Made by a program: the position numbers and the translations under genes
Shown: positions 22,691-31,923 of the stretch, piece after piece
How the letters are laid out: each line of letters opens with the position of its first letter
How positions within the stretch are numbered: the first letter of the stretch is position 1
DNA from: Ruminiclostridium sp.
GTDB lineage: Bacteria > Bacillota > Clostridia > Oscillospirales > Ruminococcaceae
Length of the DNA stretch: 37,695 bases
Direction: 5' to 3'
Assembly: GCA_017465545.1 (NCBI GenBank)
Contig: JAFTVY010000072.1
Location: 1-37,695, forward strand
Notes under the pieces: model-generated
Database searches by the model: none
Told to the model about the DNA's origin: nothing
What the model saw: the letters and a program-made list of their open reading frames with translations, nothing else

Positions 22691-24163
22691 TTATTCCTTT
22701 CGACTTAATATTTCCTCTACTATTTCCCTTTCGCAAAAGGGCTGATATTCCTTACCGATTATCTGGTATCTTTCGTGTCCCTTGCCGGCAAGCACGATAA
22801 CGTCGTCTTTTTTTGCCATAGCAAGTGCCTTTTCTATAGCAAGCCTTCTGTCAGGCTCCTTTATACAAGGGAGCGTTTTATCTGCACCCTCCCAGACCTC
22901 TTCTATTATTGCGACGGGATCCTCGCTTGCAGGGTTATCAGAGCTTATCACAAGCACGTCGGCGTATTCCGATACCGCCTTTGCCATCATAGGACGCTTT
23001 TCTCTGTCCCTTTCCCCTGCACCACCGAACAGACAGATAAGTCTGCCCTTTACCATCGGCTTTATTGCTGACAGCATCTTACGGAGTGCGTCATCGGTGT
23101 GAGCGTAATCGGTTATTACCGTAAACTCGCCTTCATAGACTGTATTCAGTCTGCCGTCAACACCCTGACAGCTACAAAGCGCCTTTGCACATTCCGTCAC
23201 GTCATAACCGCAGGCTGATACCAGCGCTATGGCACAAAGGGCGTTCTGTACGTTATAAAGCCCCGTCATATTTATCTTTACTCTGCAGGTTTTTTCCGCC
23301 CTGCTATCTGTCAGCATAAATTCGCTGCTTGTAGCGGTCATCTTTATATAATCAGCATATATATCCGCCTGCTCCTTTACGCTGTAGGTTATCGCCGTAT
23401 CCTTATGACGCTCTGCGAGGATTCTGCCGTAATCGTCATCTATGCATATTACCGCATTGTCCGTAAGAGTGAAGAGCCTTGCCTTGGCGTCAAAATAGTT
23501 ATCCATTGTGATATGATAGTCAAGATGGTCTCTCGTAAGGTTTGTAAAGCCTGCCGACAGAAATTTTTCATCGGCTATTCTGTGCTGGCACAAAGCCATG
23601 GAGCTTGCCTCCATAACACAGTATTCCGCACCGTTTTTAACCATCTCGGAAAACCATTTATAAAGCGTTGCGCTACCGGGTGTTGTGGGTGTACCGTGAG
23701 GAGACTCGGTAAGTCTTCCGTCGCACAGATCGTTACCTGCCGTACCGATACATCCGCATTTCTTACCGAGTGTGGTAAGGATATGCTTTACAAGATGTGC
23801 TGTTGTGGTTTTTCCGTTGGTACCCGTCACCGCAATAAGTCCGAGCTTTTTCGTGGGACTGCCGCTGAAGGCGGAACAGATTTCAGCAAGTGCAAGCCTT
23901 GTATTTTCAACTATTATCTGATTTTCCGCTCCCGTATCCCTCTCGCAGATTACAGCCGCCGCTCCTTTTTCCATCATCTGCTGTGCCACAGTATGACCGT
24001 CAAAGCGTGCGCCCTTTATGCATACGAAAAGGCTACCCTCCGTAACGTTTGCGGTATTGTCTGTAACGGACGTTATTTCGCAGTTTTCTACACCCTGCTC
24101 CTTTGCGGGTCTGCATATATCATAAAGCTTTATAACACTCACCTCATCAGCCTGTTTCATCAT
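22691..24163 (-). CDS. murE: UDP-MurNAc-tripeptide synthetase with an atypical DNPA specificity motif
   Basis: The ATG at 24163 overlaps the PBP gene by 17 bp; no good ribosome site precedes it, and starts a few codons inside (GTG at residue 7) remain possible. 490 residues. It adds the third stem-peptide residue to UDP-MurNAc-L-Ala-D-Glu. Seen: ATP loop GTNGKTTT (114-121), HGTPTTPG, MEASSMAL, TNLTRDHLDYH, the carbamylated-Lys segment FDAKARLF, DGRLN and DYAHTDDAL. At 409-412 (22928-22939) it has DNPA; diaminopimelate enzymes carry DNPR, while DNPA occurs in the lysine-adding enzyme of Staphylococcus. The third residue of this wall is therefore uncertain. Confidence 0.94.
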   Translation of the reverse strand: MMKQADEVSVIKLYDICRPAKEQGVENCEITSVTDNTANVTEGSLFVCIKGARFDGHTVAQQMMEKGAAAVICERDTGAENQIIVENTRLALAEICSAFSGSPTKKLGLIAVTGTNGKTTTAHLVKHILTTLGKKCGCIGTAGNDLCDGRLTESPHGTPTTPGSATLYKWFSEMVKNGAEYCVMEASSMALCQHRIADEKFLSAGFTNLTRDHLDYHITMDNYFDAKARLFTLTDNAVICIDDDYGRILAERHKDTAITYSVKEQADIYADYIKMTATSSEFMLTDSRAEKTCRVKINMTGLYNVQNALCAIALVSACGYDVTECAKALCSCQGVDGRLNTVYEGEFTVITDYAHTDDALRKMLSAIKPMVKGRLICLFGGAGERDREKRPMMAKAVSEYADVLVISSDNPASEDPVAIIEEVWEGADKTLPCIKEPDRRLAIEKALAMAKKDDVIVLAGKGHERYQIIGKEYQPFCEREIVEEILSRKE

Positions 24164-26453
24164 TTACAAGGAAGTCGACCTTTATAACCTCGCCTCTGTA
24201 CTGTATCGTACCCGGAGAAGGACTCTGATATATAGCTTTAGCCTCATTACTTCCGAAGGCGCCCTGAAGCTTGATATTGAAGCCCGCTTCGGTTATCGCC
24301 TTGTTCGCCTCGGCTACCGTCATTCCTCTTACGTCGGGTATCTCTCTGAGCTCATACTTCTCAAGCGTCATTTCGCCCATATAGATAACCACCTTACCAC
24401 CCTTGGGCATAAAGGTGCCTGCCTGGGGATACTGTCCGCCTACTACCGAGTTTTCGTCAACGTCTCCTACAAATTCTGCCTGAAGTCCTGCCGCAGTAAG
24501 CATAGCCTCAGCTCTGATACTGTTGTAGCCGGTTACGTAAGGAACGGAAACGTCCTGGTTTTTAAGCTCTTCCTCGGTGTATTGGGGGAAGATATTGAGG
24601 TATTCAAGTCCCTCCTTGAATACTGCCGATACGACGGGTGCCGCAATAGCACTACCGTAGATATATCCCGAAGTAGGCTCATCAGCCACTACAAGCATTA
24701 CGTATTCGGGATCGTTTGCGGGTACTACCGCACAGAAGGTTGCCACGTAACGAAGCTCCTCGTGCTTACCGCTGTTGAAATCGTCGATCTTTTCTGACGT
24801 ACCACTCTTACCACCGATACGGTATCCGCTGATATAGGCGTTACTACCGCCGTTGTAGTTTACTACGTCCTCTAATATTTTTCTCATTGTAGCGGAGGTC
24901 TCTTCACTTATAACCTGACGTCTTACAACAGTCTCGGTTGCTTCTACCACGTTGCCGTTGCCGTCTACAATCTTGTCTACTATATAGGGAGTCAGCAGTT
25001 TACCGCCGTTTACTGCGGCACAGACTGCCGTTGCCATCTGTATGGGAGTTACCTTATTGGTCTGTCCGAATGCCGAGCTGGAAAGCTCAACTATACCCAT
25101 ATTTGAAAGGGGTACGTAAAGTGAATCCGCCTCACCGGGAAGGTCGATTCCCGTTTTTTCGGTAAAGCCGAAGGCCTCGAAATACTTTGTGAATTTATCC
25201 TGACCTAAAAGCTGTCCTATCTGAATAAATGCAGGGTTGCAGGAATGAATCATCGCTTCTGTAAGATTTGACGTGCCGTGTCCTGCTGAGCTCCAGCACT
25301 TGATATGAGTTCCCGCTACCTCTGCAACGCCCGTACAAAGGAAGGAGCTGTCAAGGCTTACCTTCTCCTCTTCAAGAGCCGCCGCACAGGTGAAGATCTT
25401 GAATACAGAGCCGGGGATATAAAGCTCGCCTACCGCCTTGTTCTGCCATTGTCTGCCCCAAAGCTCCTGACGTGCCTTATCTATTTCTTCTTCAGTCTTT
25501 TTATCGTCGGACATCTGTGCCAGCGCATATCTGTCCTTCTCAAAGAATATATAGGTGGGATCGTTGGGGTTGAAGCCGGGATAGGTTGCCATCGCAAGGA
25601 TCGCTCCCGTCTTGGCATTCATGATAATGCCTGTGCTTCTGTTTTCTATCTTGTGCTGTGAAACGGTCGTTTCGAGATTTTTTTCAAGATAATACTGCAG
25701 GGTTTCGTCTATTGTAAGTACAAGGTTATTACCCTGCTTTGCTTCGTAAAGCATCTCATAACCGTAGGGCATATCGTCGCCCTGCTGGTCCTTTGTAGTA
25801 ACAAGCTTTCCGTTTACGCCGGTAAGGTATTTATCATAATAGGATTCTATACCGTATGCACCGCCGTTGGCGTTTACAAAGCCGAGAACGTTTGCCGCAA
25901 GAGTACCGTTGGGGTAATAACGGATGCTGTTTTCTCTCGCATAGCACATAACGTGGCTAAGACGGTTATCGCTCATGAATTTTTCTATTTTTGAAACAGT
26001 CTCTCTGTCTACCTGCTTTTTGGCAACGAAGTCCCACTGATTTGCATAATTATCGCAGGCTTCTACAAGAGTCTGCATATCGATTCCGAGAATATCGGCT
26101 ATATTTCTGCAGATGAAATCTCTTTCGGTTCTGTAGTTTTCCTCGTCTCTTTCCTCGTCCTTGCCCTCTTCGTCGAAGTTGATTCGTCTTATTTCACCTG
26201 CGCAGAGTATTATATCCCAGGCAGGGGTATTCTGGGCTAACACCTTGCCGTTTCTGTCATAGATATTGCCTCTGTCGGCTAAGATGGTTATCTCTCTTTG
26301 CTGCTGATTCTCTGCTTCTGTAAGCATAGAATCGTGCTGGATAACAGACCAGTAAAAAAGAAAGCCTGCTACGTATATTGACATAACCACCAAAAGGAAA
26401 AATCCTATAGCGGCTATCTTTCTTTTCATTTCCTCTGTAAGTTTTCCGTGCAT
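24147..26453 (-). CDS. Class B penicillin-binding protein with two PASTA domains (FtsI/SpoVD type)
   Basis: ATG at 26453 with AAGGAGAT upstream; 768 residues. A membrane anchor (about 12-35), the PBP dimerisation domain (ADRGNIYDRNG onward, with an acidic insert EEGKDEERDEE near 96-106), a transpeptidase domain with SVFK (349-352), SCN (404-406) and KSG (549-551), and two C-terminal PASTA domains (about 635-697 and 702-765). It cross-links septal peptidoglycan as the partner of FtsW. The same architecture serves vegetative division (PBP2b/PbpB) and spore cortex (SpoVD); as the only PBP in the cluster it is probably the division enzyme. Confidence 0.93.
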   Translation of the reverse strand: MHGKLTEEMKRKIAAIGFFLLVVMSIYVAGFLFYWSVIQHDSMLTEAENQQQREITILADRGNIYDRNGKVLAQNTPAWDIILCAGEIRRINFDEEGKDEERDEENYRTERDFICRNIADILGIDMQTLVEACDNYANQWDFVAKKQVDRETVSKIEKFMSDNRLSHVMCYARENSIRYYPNGTLAANVLGFVNANGGAYGIESYYDKYLTGVNGKLVTTKDQQGDDMPYGYEMLYEAKQGNNLVLTIDETLQYYLEKNLETTVSQHKIENRSTGIIMNAKTGAILAMATYPGFNPNDPTYIFFEKDRYALAQMSDDKKTEEEIDKARQELWGRQWQNKAVGELYIPGSVFKIFTCAAALEEEKVSLDSSFLCTGVAEVAGTHIKCWSSAGHGTSNLTEAMIHSCNPAFIQIGQLLGQDKFTKYFEAFGFTEKTGIDLPGEADSLYVPLSNMGIVELSSSAFGQTNKVTPIQMATAVCAAVNGGKLLTPYIVDKIVDGNGNVVEATETVVRRQVISEETSATMRKILEDVVNYNGGSNAYISGYRIGGKSGTSEKIDDFNSGKHEELRYVATFCAVVPANDPEYVMLVVADEPTSGYIYGSAIAAPVVSAVFKEGLEYLNIFPQYTEEELKNQDVSVPYVTGYNSIRAEAMLTAAGLQAEFVGDVDENSVVGGQYPQAGTFMPKGGKVVIYMGEMTLEKYELREIPDVRGMTVAEANKAITEAGFNIKLQGAFGSNEAKAIYQSPSPGTIQYRGEVIKVDFLVNDETG

Positions 26454-26580
26454 TGTATCTCCTTAAAAGCGTTTTAAAAATACTTCAATAAAAAGCTTTA
26501 TCCTTTTTCAAAAACAGCATGGCTGAATTCAAAAAAGGAGCTTTTTCCACCGCTTTTTGCGGCTTGTTAATTTATATTCA

Positions 26581-27075
26581 TCAGATTCCCAGATATTCCA
26601 CTATTCCGCTTATCCAGTTGCCGATACCGAACAGGAAACCATCGTTGCTATCCTCTGCGTTTTCGGTCATAGCACCCGTATCCATTTCGATATACTGTTC
26701 CTGAGCGTGTACTACCTTCTGCATACCAAGCTCGTCCACAGCGTACTGTTCAACCTGCTCAAGGGATACCGAGCCGTTAAGCTCTGCCATAATAGCCGTA
26801 TTGGTTGCCTTAGTCTCGTCAAGAATATCCTGCTTCTGGCTGACACGGAGATTTACCTCGCTGAGCGCCGCCTTGCAAAGGATGAACGCCATCAGTAATA
26901 TGGTAAACATCGCCGCCACTATTATAATAGCCACCGGATTGCCTCTCTTTGACGCTGAGACGGAAACGACCTCAAGCTCGGGCGCCTTTTCGGTTTCTTC
27001 CTTGGGCTTACGTAACGTTGTATCAAACAGCGCAAAATCATATGCTGTACTTGTTCTGTTATATGCGTCCTTCAT
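26581..27075 (-). CDS. ftsL: FtsL-like division protein
   Basis: ATG at 27075 with AAAGGAG upstream; 164 residues. A hydrophilic N-terminus of 45 residues, one membrane helix (about 47-69), a heptad coiled coil (LSEVNLRVSQKQDILDETKA), then the motif LEQVEQYAVDELGMQK typical of FtsL/DivIC. It forms the coiled-coil bridge between DivIB and the FtsW-PBP pair. It has a longer C-terminal tail (about 35 residues, ending in a hydrophobic segment) than most FtsL. The position between rsmH and the PBP is the classical ftsL position. The 127 bp before the PBP gene hold only AT-rich sequence with weak hairpins. Confidence 0.88.
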   Translation of the reverse strand: MKDAYNRTSTAYDFALFDTTLRKPKEETEKAPELEVVSVSASKRGNPVAIIIVAAMFTILLMAFILCKAALSEVNLRVSQKQDILDETKATNTAIMAELNGSVSLEQVEQYAVDELGMQKVVHAQEQYIEMDTGAMTENAEDSNDGFLFGIGNWISGIVEYLGI

Positions 27076-27127
27076 AATTTTTCTCCTTTTGATTACCTCT
27101 GTATTATCTTATCCTTTTATCTTTATT

Positions 27128-28054
27128 TCAGAGCTTTTCTATTATTCTGAGCTTTGCACTGCGACTTCTGACGTTTACAGAAAGCTCCTCGTCGCCTGCA
27201 ATTATCGGTTTTTTGTTTACAAGTGCGCCTCTTGGCGTCTTTCCGCAAACGCAAACGGGGAAAGAAGAGGGGCAGGTGCAACCCGTACAATATTCCTTGA
27301 ATTTATTCTTTACTATTCTGTCCTCTATCGAATGGAAGGTTATTACCGCAAGTCTGCCGCCCACGTTCAGCGCATCAAAGGCGCTGTCAAGACCTGTTAC
27401 CAGTTCGTCAAGCTCTCCGTTTACCTCTATGCGGATTGCCTGAAAGGTCTTCTTGCAGGGGTTCTTTTCCTTTCTGACTTTAAGCGGTACGTTTCTTTTT
27501 ATAATCTCCGCAAGCTGAAGAGTAGTTTCTATAGGGGCAAGCTCTCTTTGTTTTATTATGCCCGAAACTACCCCTCTTGCGAATTTTTCTTCGCCATACT
27601 GGAAAAGTATTTTTTCAAGCTGTGCTGCGGGATATTCGTTTACCACGTCATAAGCACTGAGTCCGCTTTTGCTCATTCTCATATCAAGAGGTGCGTCCTC
27701 GTGATAGGAAAAGCCACGTTCTGCAGTATCAAGCTGATAGGAAGAAACGCCTAAATCCATCAGCACTCCGTCAACCTTTTCCACACCAATTTCAGCAAGT
27801 GACTCGGAAAAGAAGGAGAATTGCTTATTTATTAGTATATGATTATAGGGCTTTAATACTTCTTCAGCAGCCTTTACCGCATCCGGATCTCTGTCAAAGC
27901 CGATGAGTCTGCCACCGTCAAGCCTTTTTGCAATCTCACGGGAGTGACCTGCAAAGCCTGTGGTACAATCCACGTATATTCCGTCGGGCTTTATTGCAAG
28001 TCCTTCTATAGTTTCTGAAAGCAGCACAGGTATATGAATTTGTTTTTCACTCAT
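27128..28054 (-). CDS. rsmH: 16S rRNA (cytosine-1402-N4)-methyltransferase
   Basis: ATG at 28054 with AGGAGGAAT upstream; 308 residues. It methylates N4 of C1402 in the decoding centre of 16S rRNA. Seen: HIPVLLSE, the SAM loop DCTTGFAGHS (usually DGTxGxGGHS), MDLGVSSYQLD, RGFSYHEDAPLDMRM, KTFQAIRIEVN and the C-terminal ITFHSIEDRIVK with Cys-rich CTGCTCP. Formerly mraW. Normal length; second gene of the dcw operon. Confidence 0.97.
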   Translation of the reverse strand: MSEKQIHIPVLLSETIEGLAIKPDGIYVDCTTGFAGHSREIAKRLDGGRLIGFDRDPDAVKAAEEVLKPYNHILINKQFSFFSESLAEIGVEKVDGVLMDLGVSSYQLDTAERGFSYHEDAPLDMRMSKSGLSAYDVVNEYPAAQLEKILFQYGEEKFARGVVSGIIKQRELAPIETTLQLAEIIKRNVPLKVRKEKNPCKKTFQAIRIEVNGELDELVTGLDSAFDALNVGGRLAVITFHSIEDRIVKNKFKEYCTGCTCPSSFPVCVCGKTPRGALVNKKPIIAGDEELSVNVRSRSAKLRIIEKL

Positions 28055-28082
28055 TTTTATTCCTCCTATGCAGCTTTAAGGC

Positions 28083-28511
28083 TTACATTCCAAGCTCTTC
28101 TGCTATTCTTCTTACCTCTTCTTCGGTATCAAGGCTTTCGTTGAACTCTGTCCAAGCCGCCTTGTCCCATATTTCCGCCATACCCGATTTACCCATACCG
28201 ATAACCATAACGTCGGTAGTAAGTCCGGCATAGGCTATAAGCTCGCTGTTTACCGAGACTCTTCCCTGCTTGTCTGCTACTAATTTATCTGCAGAACCGA
28301 CCAGATATCTTCTGATAGTCTGCGTCTTTACGGGAGGAAGCTCGTCAAGGCTCTTCATAAGAGCATCCCATTCCGCTTCGGAATATACTCTTATGCATCT
28401 TGTACCTATATTTTTAGCAAGGAAGAAGGTTTCACCAAGCTCCTCACGAAGCTTTATCGGTATATTCATTCTGCCCTTGGCATCAAGTGTTGATTTGTGT
28501 GCACCGAACAT
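28083..28511 (-). CDS. mraZ: Transcriptional regulator MraZ
   Basis: ATG at 28511 with AAGGAGAG at 28521-28528; 142 residues, the normal length. Two tandem SpoVT/AbrB-like half-domains each carry the family motif: DAKGRMNIPIKLRE near the N-terminus and DKQGRVSVNSEL in the second half. MraZ is a DNA-binding ring-forming protein that regulates its own dcw operon. Phased AAAAGTG-type repeats lie just downstream of the operon promoter (28574-28611). Confidence 0.96.
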   Translation of the reverse strand: MFGAHKSTLDAKGRMNIPIKLREELGETFFLAKNIGTRCIRVYSEAEWDALMKSLDELPPVKTQTIRRYLVGSADKLVADKQGRVSVNSELIAYAGLTTDVMVIGMGKSGMAEIWDKAAWTEFNESLDTEEEVRRIAEELGM

Positions 28512-28573
28512 ACCGTATCCCTCTCCTTCCTTATTTTTTATAATTTATGGGTGATTTTCAAGAATTTCACCTC

Positions 28574-28611
28574 AAAAGTTGGTAAAAACACCCCAAAAGT
28601 GAAAAAAAGTG
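28574..28611. promoter_or_regulatory. Candidate MraZ boxes
   Basis: AAAAGTT at 28574-28580, AAAAGTG at 28595-28601 and AAAAGTG at 28605-28611 (plus strand), spaced 21 and 10 bp, that is in helical phase. The 12-mers CACCTCAAAAGT (28568-28579) and CACCCCAAAAGT (28589-28600) match at 11 of 12. AAAGTG-type repeats with 10-bp period are the MraZ site described in mollicutes. They cover the predicted start of transcription, where binding would repress. Confidence 0.5.
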
Positions 28612-28620
28612 TCCAAATAT

Positions 28621-28649
28621 ATTATACAACTCCTGAATCAAAAATTCAA
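28621..28649 (-). promoter_or_regulatory. Main promoter of the dcw operon (mraZ)
   Basis: Minus strand TTGAAT (28649-28644), 17 bp, TATAAT (28626-28621). Predicted start near 28614, leaving a leader of about 100 nt before mraZ. Confidence 0.85.
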
Positions 28650-28689
28650 GGGGTGGACTCGTCATTTTAAAAAAAATACCAAAAAAATA

Positions 28690-28714
28690 ACGCCAAATTT
28701 CACGGCGTCTTTTT
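28690..28714. terminator. Weak hairpin upstream of the mraZ promoter
   Basis: ACGCC (28690-28694) and GGCGT (28704-28708) with a 9-nt loop, then CTTTTT on the plus strand and A-rich sequence (T-rich on the minus strand) on the other side. The stem is only 5 bp, so activity is doubtful; it may back up the stronger terminator at 28728-28758. Confidence 0.4.
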
Positions 28715-28727
28715 GTGTATTTTAAAC

Positions 28728-28758
28728 AAAAAATCCTCTCCCTTTCGGGAGAGGATTT
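28728..28758 (-). terminator. Intrinsic terminator of the SNF2-like/GHKL operon
   Basis: A perfect 12-bp stem (AAATCCTCTCCC at 28731-28742, GGGAGAGGATTT at 28747-28758) with a TTTC loop; on the minus strand the stem ends in a run of T. It lies about 60 bp after the stop of the GHKL gene. Confidence 0.93.
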
Positions 28759-28820
28759 AATAATTGTTATCGTTTTTCAAGATGTAGTAAAACTCGGTTT
28801 TTCGCCGTCTATATCTTGAT

Positions 28821-31800
28821 TTATTCAGCGTCGCCTGCTACGTATTCATCAGAGAGGTTATCTTCTAACCACTTTGCAAGCATAAGAGGTGTAAGGATAA
28901 GATCCATAGTCTGCTGTTCGCCGTCGCTTACGCTTTCTAAAGCTATCATATCACCGTGTTCACGGGTTTCGCTACCGATAATATCGTAAGTGAGCTGACT
29001 GCGGTACTTGATGGTACACAGCAGGAACTCAGGAGGAATAGCCTCGCACTTTTCGATCTCTTCAAGCCAGAGGAAGGGACTCATACCACCTATGCTGATG
29101 TCCTCGATTACCCAGCCGCTTGCGGCAAAGGAGTCATTGGCACACATATAGAGTGAGAACTTGAACTTTTCTTCCTTGTCGTCCTTGAACAGACCTACTT
29201 CAAAGCCCTTGATTACGTAGTTATTGATGATGCTTGTTTCGTTGCCGCAGCAAGAACAGATACCGCCATAACCGAAGAGCTTGCCGTTTATATCCTTAGC
29301 GAAGTAGTTACGGTAGATTCTGAGGTTAGAAAGACCTCTTAAAGTCTTGTAATGCTCACGCAGGTAGTTAAGCTCGCCTCTTGTGATAGTAGGCAGAGGC
29401 TTATAATAGTAGGGTATCTGATCGAGAAGTACCTGGTTGGGTTCTTCCGTGCTGGAGTAGAACTGGCTTAAAATGTTGTTGTTTTCGCCAACAAGCAGAT
29501 ATTCGATATACTTTGAGAATTCGGGCTTTGTGCAGTCATCCTTAAGTATTACGTACTTTGTGATATTCTTACGTTCTTCCTCGGTTATCTCATCATTGAT
29601 ATCAACGATACGAATAATCTTGTTGCCCTCGCCTAAAAGTGCGATTCTCGGAATTTTGAGGTCACAGATATAAAGGCTGGGGATAACGGAAGAAACCTTT
29701 TCGTCCGTAAGGTCGTAGCTTCTGAGAAGGCTCATAAGAGAAGCCTTTTCGAAGGAGTAACCGGACTTTGAGAAGGGGAAGTCGAATACACGGCCGTTGA
29801 ACATACCGCAGTTGATAAGGGCGTAAACGTCACCGATGATTTCAAGAAGATCGGCATTGGTGATACTGCCGGGAATCATAAACTGCTTGCCGTAGGCTGC
29901 GAAACGGAACTTCTTGTTGATGTCAAGCTGTAACGTGATGTCACAGCCCTGCTCCTTCATTTCACGCAGGAAGGTCATTGTGTCCTTACCCTGTGTAAAG
30001 CTGTTTATCAGCATATTGATAACTTCGTTATAAATCTGGTGATTCTCGAAGTTGTTCTTGTGTGCTACTACGCAGTCGTAAACCTTCTTGAGGTTACCTA
30101 CCGTCATTCTTGCAACGTCGAAGTTGTGCTGAATGTCACGGTAACGCACGTTGAACTGATAGTAACGCATACCGATCTTATAGTCCTGACCGTACATAGC
30201 GTCAAACAGTCCGAAGGCGCCGATAAGAGCCTCTTCGTTGGCAACTGCATCGTTGACAACGTACTTGCCGAGCTTTAAGCTTACGATACTTCTGAAGCCG
30301 AAGCTGATACCGAAATCCTTGATAGCAGGATTCTTTTCGCTGTCAAGCACGTAGGTGTTGCCGCCAAAATTGAAGTTGTAGCAGAACTCACTGCCCTCTT
30401 CTTCGGTTTCTTCGTCAGACCAGTTGTAGGAAGCCATAATGATGTTATCAGGAAGATCAGTAACGTCCGCCTTCATCTTTGTAAGCTCCTGCTCGATGTA
30501 TTCAGTAAAGGCTGAACCATCCTCGTGTTCCTTTTTGGAAACTCCGTCCGTTGTGGAGAAGAAGCCTATTTCCTTAACCTCGGAATAGGGCATAATTGCT
30601 TCTCTGCCCGGAACCATAAGTGACAGGCTGTTGTGGAACTTGCTCTGAAGGTTGCTTGCCATAACACTTGTATTCAGATAGTTGCTGAAGAACTCAAATA
30701 CGTAGTGCTTGGGTCTCATATAATATTTTTCGGAATTTGTTCTGGGTAAAAGCTCTAAAACGAAGTATCTTGAATATTTATCAATCATATATTCAAGGTC
30801 ACGGCTGATTGCGGCGGAAACCTCTTCCTCGCACTCGTGACGGATACCTGTTCTGTGAGTTGTGATATAGGAGTTGGGAACGCTTATAAAGAAGGCTGAA
30901 AGCTTTTCCTTTATAAAGTCCTCGCCCGTTGACTTGATAAGACCTGTAAGCTCATAGGTTGAGAAATAGTTGTACTTATCAAGCAGTACCTTTACTATAG
31001 TGTCACGACGGGATGCGGATACGGCAAAGGGAATAAGATATACAAAGCCGTCATTTTCGTGCCAGATGAATTCGATAACGCTCTTACCGTTCTGTAAGAA
31101 ACGAACCGTAGGATCGTCCTCGGGATTCTTCTGATAACGGATAACCTTATATACGGCAAGGGGCTTGCCCATTTCCATTACAGCAATATTGAAGGAACGT
31201 TCTCTGTTTTCAGCCTCACCGAATCTGCCCAGCTGTTTCTTTCTGATGAAAGCAAAGCAGAATTCTACAAGGTTTATGTATTCGCCCTTGTGGATCGTGA
31301 GATTGATAAGATTTTCCTTGATCTTGTTCTGTTCCTCTTCGGAAACCTTGAACACGATTTCCGTACCCTTGAATATAGGAGCTGTAAGGTTAAGCTCACG
31401 TATCTTCAGGATACCTGCGTCGTTTACGATACGGAAGTTGAAGTTGTTGGAACGGAGCTTCATCCATTCAACGTTCATAAATACGCTCTTTGAACCTACA
31501 CCGAAACGACCTTCTCTTGACTTGTCGCCGTCACTTCTGCCTATACTTAAATAGTACAGAATCTGCTCTAAGGTAATGCCGTCTTCGTTATAGGTGATTC
31601 TTGTTTCACCATTCTGTTCGAAATTGAACAGTACCTTTATATCAGGCTCGGAATAGTAACAACCGAAGGTGTTCTGCATAAGCTCACGCAGAATCGATTC
31701 CTTGGGATAGTCACTTACCGAAAGGGAGGTGTTGTAGGGAGTACGACCTGAGAATACAGAGTTGAAGTAATCCTTGAAGGGAGTACTGTCTGCCTCACCT

Positions 31801-31922
31801 GTGTAAAGCAGATTCTGCATCTTCATCAGCGTCTGATCCATTACAGCACGGTCATCCTTGGCGTGCGCCTGATAAAAGTCGCCTAAAAGCCCTGATATTT
31901 CTTCGTTGCGAAATGCCTCCAC
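28821..31922 (-). CDS. Sacsin/Hsp90-like GHKL ATPase protein, large, function unknown
   Basis: The GTG at 31922 has AAGGAG at 31932-31937, inside the end of the preceding gene. 1033 residues. An N-terminal GHKL ATPase domain: N-box RELMQNTFG (79-87, Glu80 and Asn84), G1 YNEDGI (111-116), G2 GREGRFGVGSKSVF-type lid (138-148 GRFGVGSKSVF). The rest (about 250-880) is of no family I recognise. Near the C-terminus ICSCCGNE (from 888) and YMCAND (from 925) may bind zinc. No signal peptide or membrane helix. It starts one base after the stop codon of the SNF2-like gene and so is translated with it. GHKL proteins of this sort act as ATP-driven clamps, seen in chaperones, MutL, MORC and several defence proteins. 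The role here is unknown. Confidence 0.8.
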   Translation of the reverse strand: MEAFRNEEISGLLGDFYQAHAKDDRAVMDQTLMKMQNLLYTGEADSTPFKDYFNSVFSGRTPYNTSLSVSDYPKESILRELMQNTFGCYYSEPDIKVLFNFEQNGETRITYNEDGITLEQILYYLSIGRSDGDKSREGRFGVGSKSVFMNVEWMKLRSNNFNFRIVNDAGILKIRELNLTAPIFKGTEIVFKVSEEEQNKIKENLINLTIHKGEYINLVEFCFAFIRKKQLGRFGEAENRERSFNIAVMEMGKPLAVYKVIRYQKNPEDDPTVRFLQNGKSVIEFIWHENDGFVYLIPFAVSASRRDTIVKVLLDKYNYFSTYELTGLIKSTGEDFIKEKLSAFFISVPNSYITTHRTGIRHECEEEVSAAISRDLEYMIDKYSRYFVLELLPRTNSEKYYMRPKHYVFEFFSNYLNTSVMASNLQSKFHNSLSLMVPGREAIMPYSEVKEIGFFSTTDGVSKKEHEDGSAFTEYIEQELTKMKADVTDLPDNIIMASYNWSDEETEEEGSEFCYNFNFGGNTYVLDSEKNPAIKDFGISFGFRSIVSLKLGKYVVNDAVANEEALIGAFGLFDAMYGQDYKIGMRYYQFNVRYRDIQHNFDVARMTVGNLKKVYDCVVAHKNNFENHQIYNEVINMLINSFTQGKDTMTFLREMKEQGCDITLQLDINKKFRFAAYGKQFMIPGSITNADLLEIIGDVYALINCGMFNGRVFDFPFSKSGYSFEKASLMSLLRSYDLTDEKVSSVIPSLYICDLKIPRIALLGEGNKIIRIVDINDEITEEERKNITKYVILKDDCTKPEFSKYIEYLLVGENNNILSQFYSSTEEPNQVLLDQIPYYYKPLPTITRGELNYLREHYKTLRGLSNLRIYRNYFAKDINGKLFGYGGICSCCGNETSIINNYVIKGFEVGLFKDDKEEKFKFSLYMCANDSFAASGWVIEDISIGGMSPFLWLEEIEKCEAIPPEFLLCTIKYRSQLTYDIIGSETREHGDMIALESVSDGEQQTMDLILTPLMLAKWLEDNLSDEYVAGDAE

Positions 31923-31923
31923 C

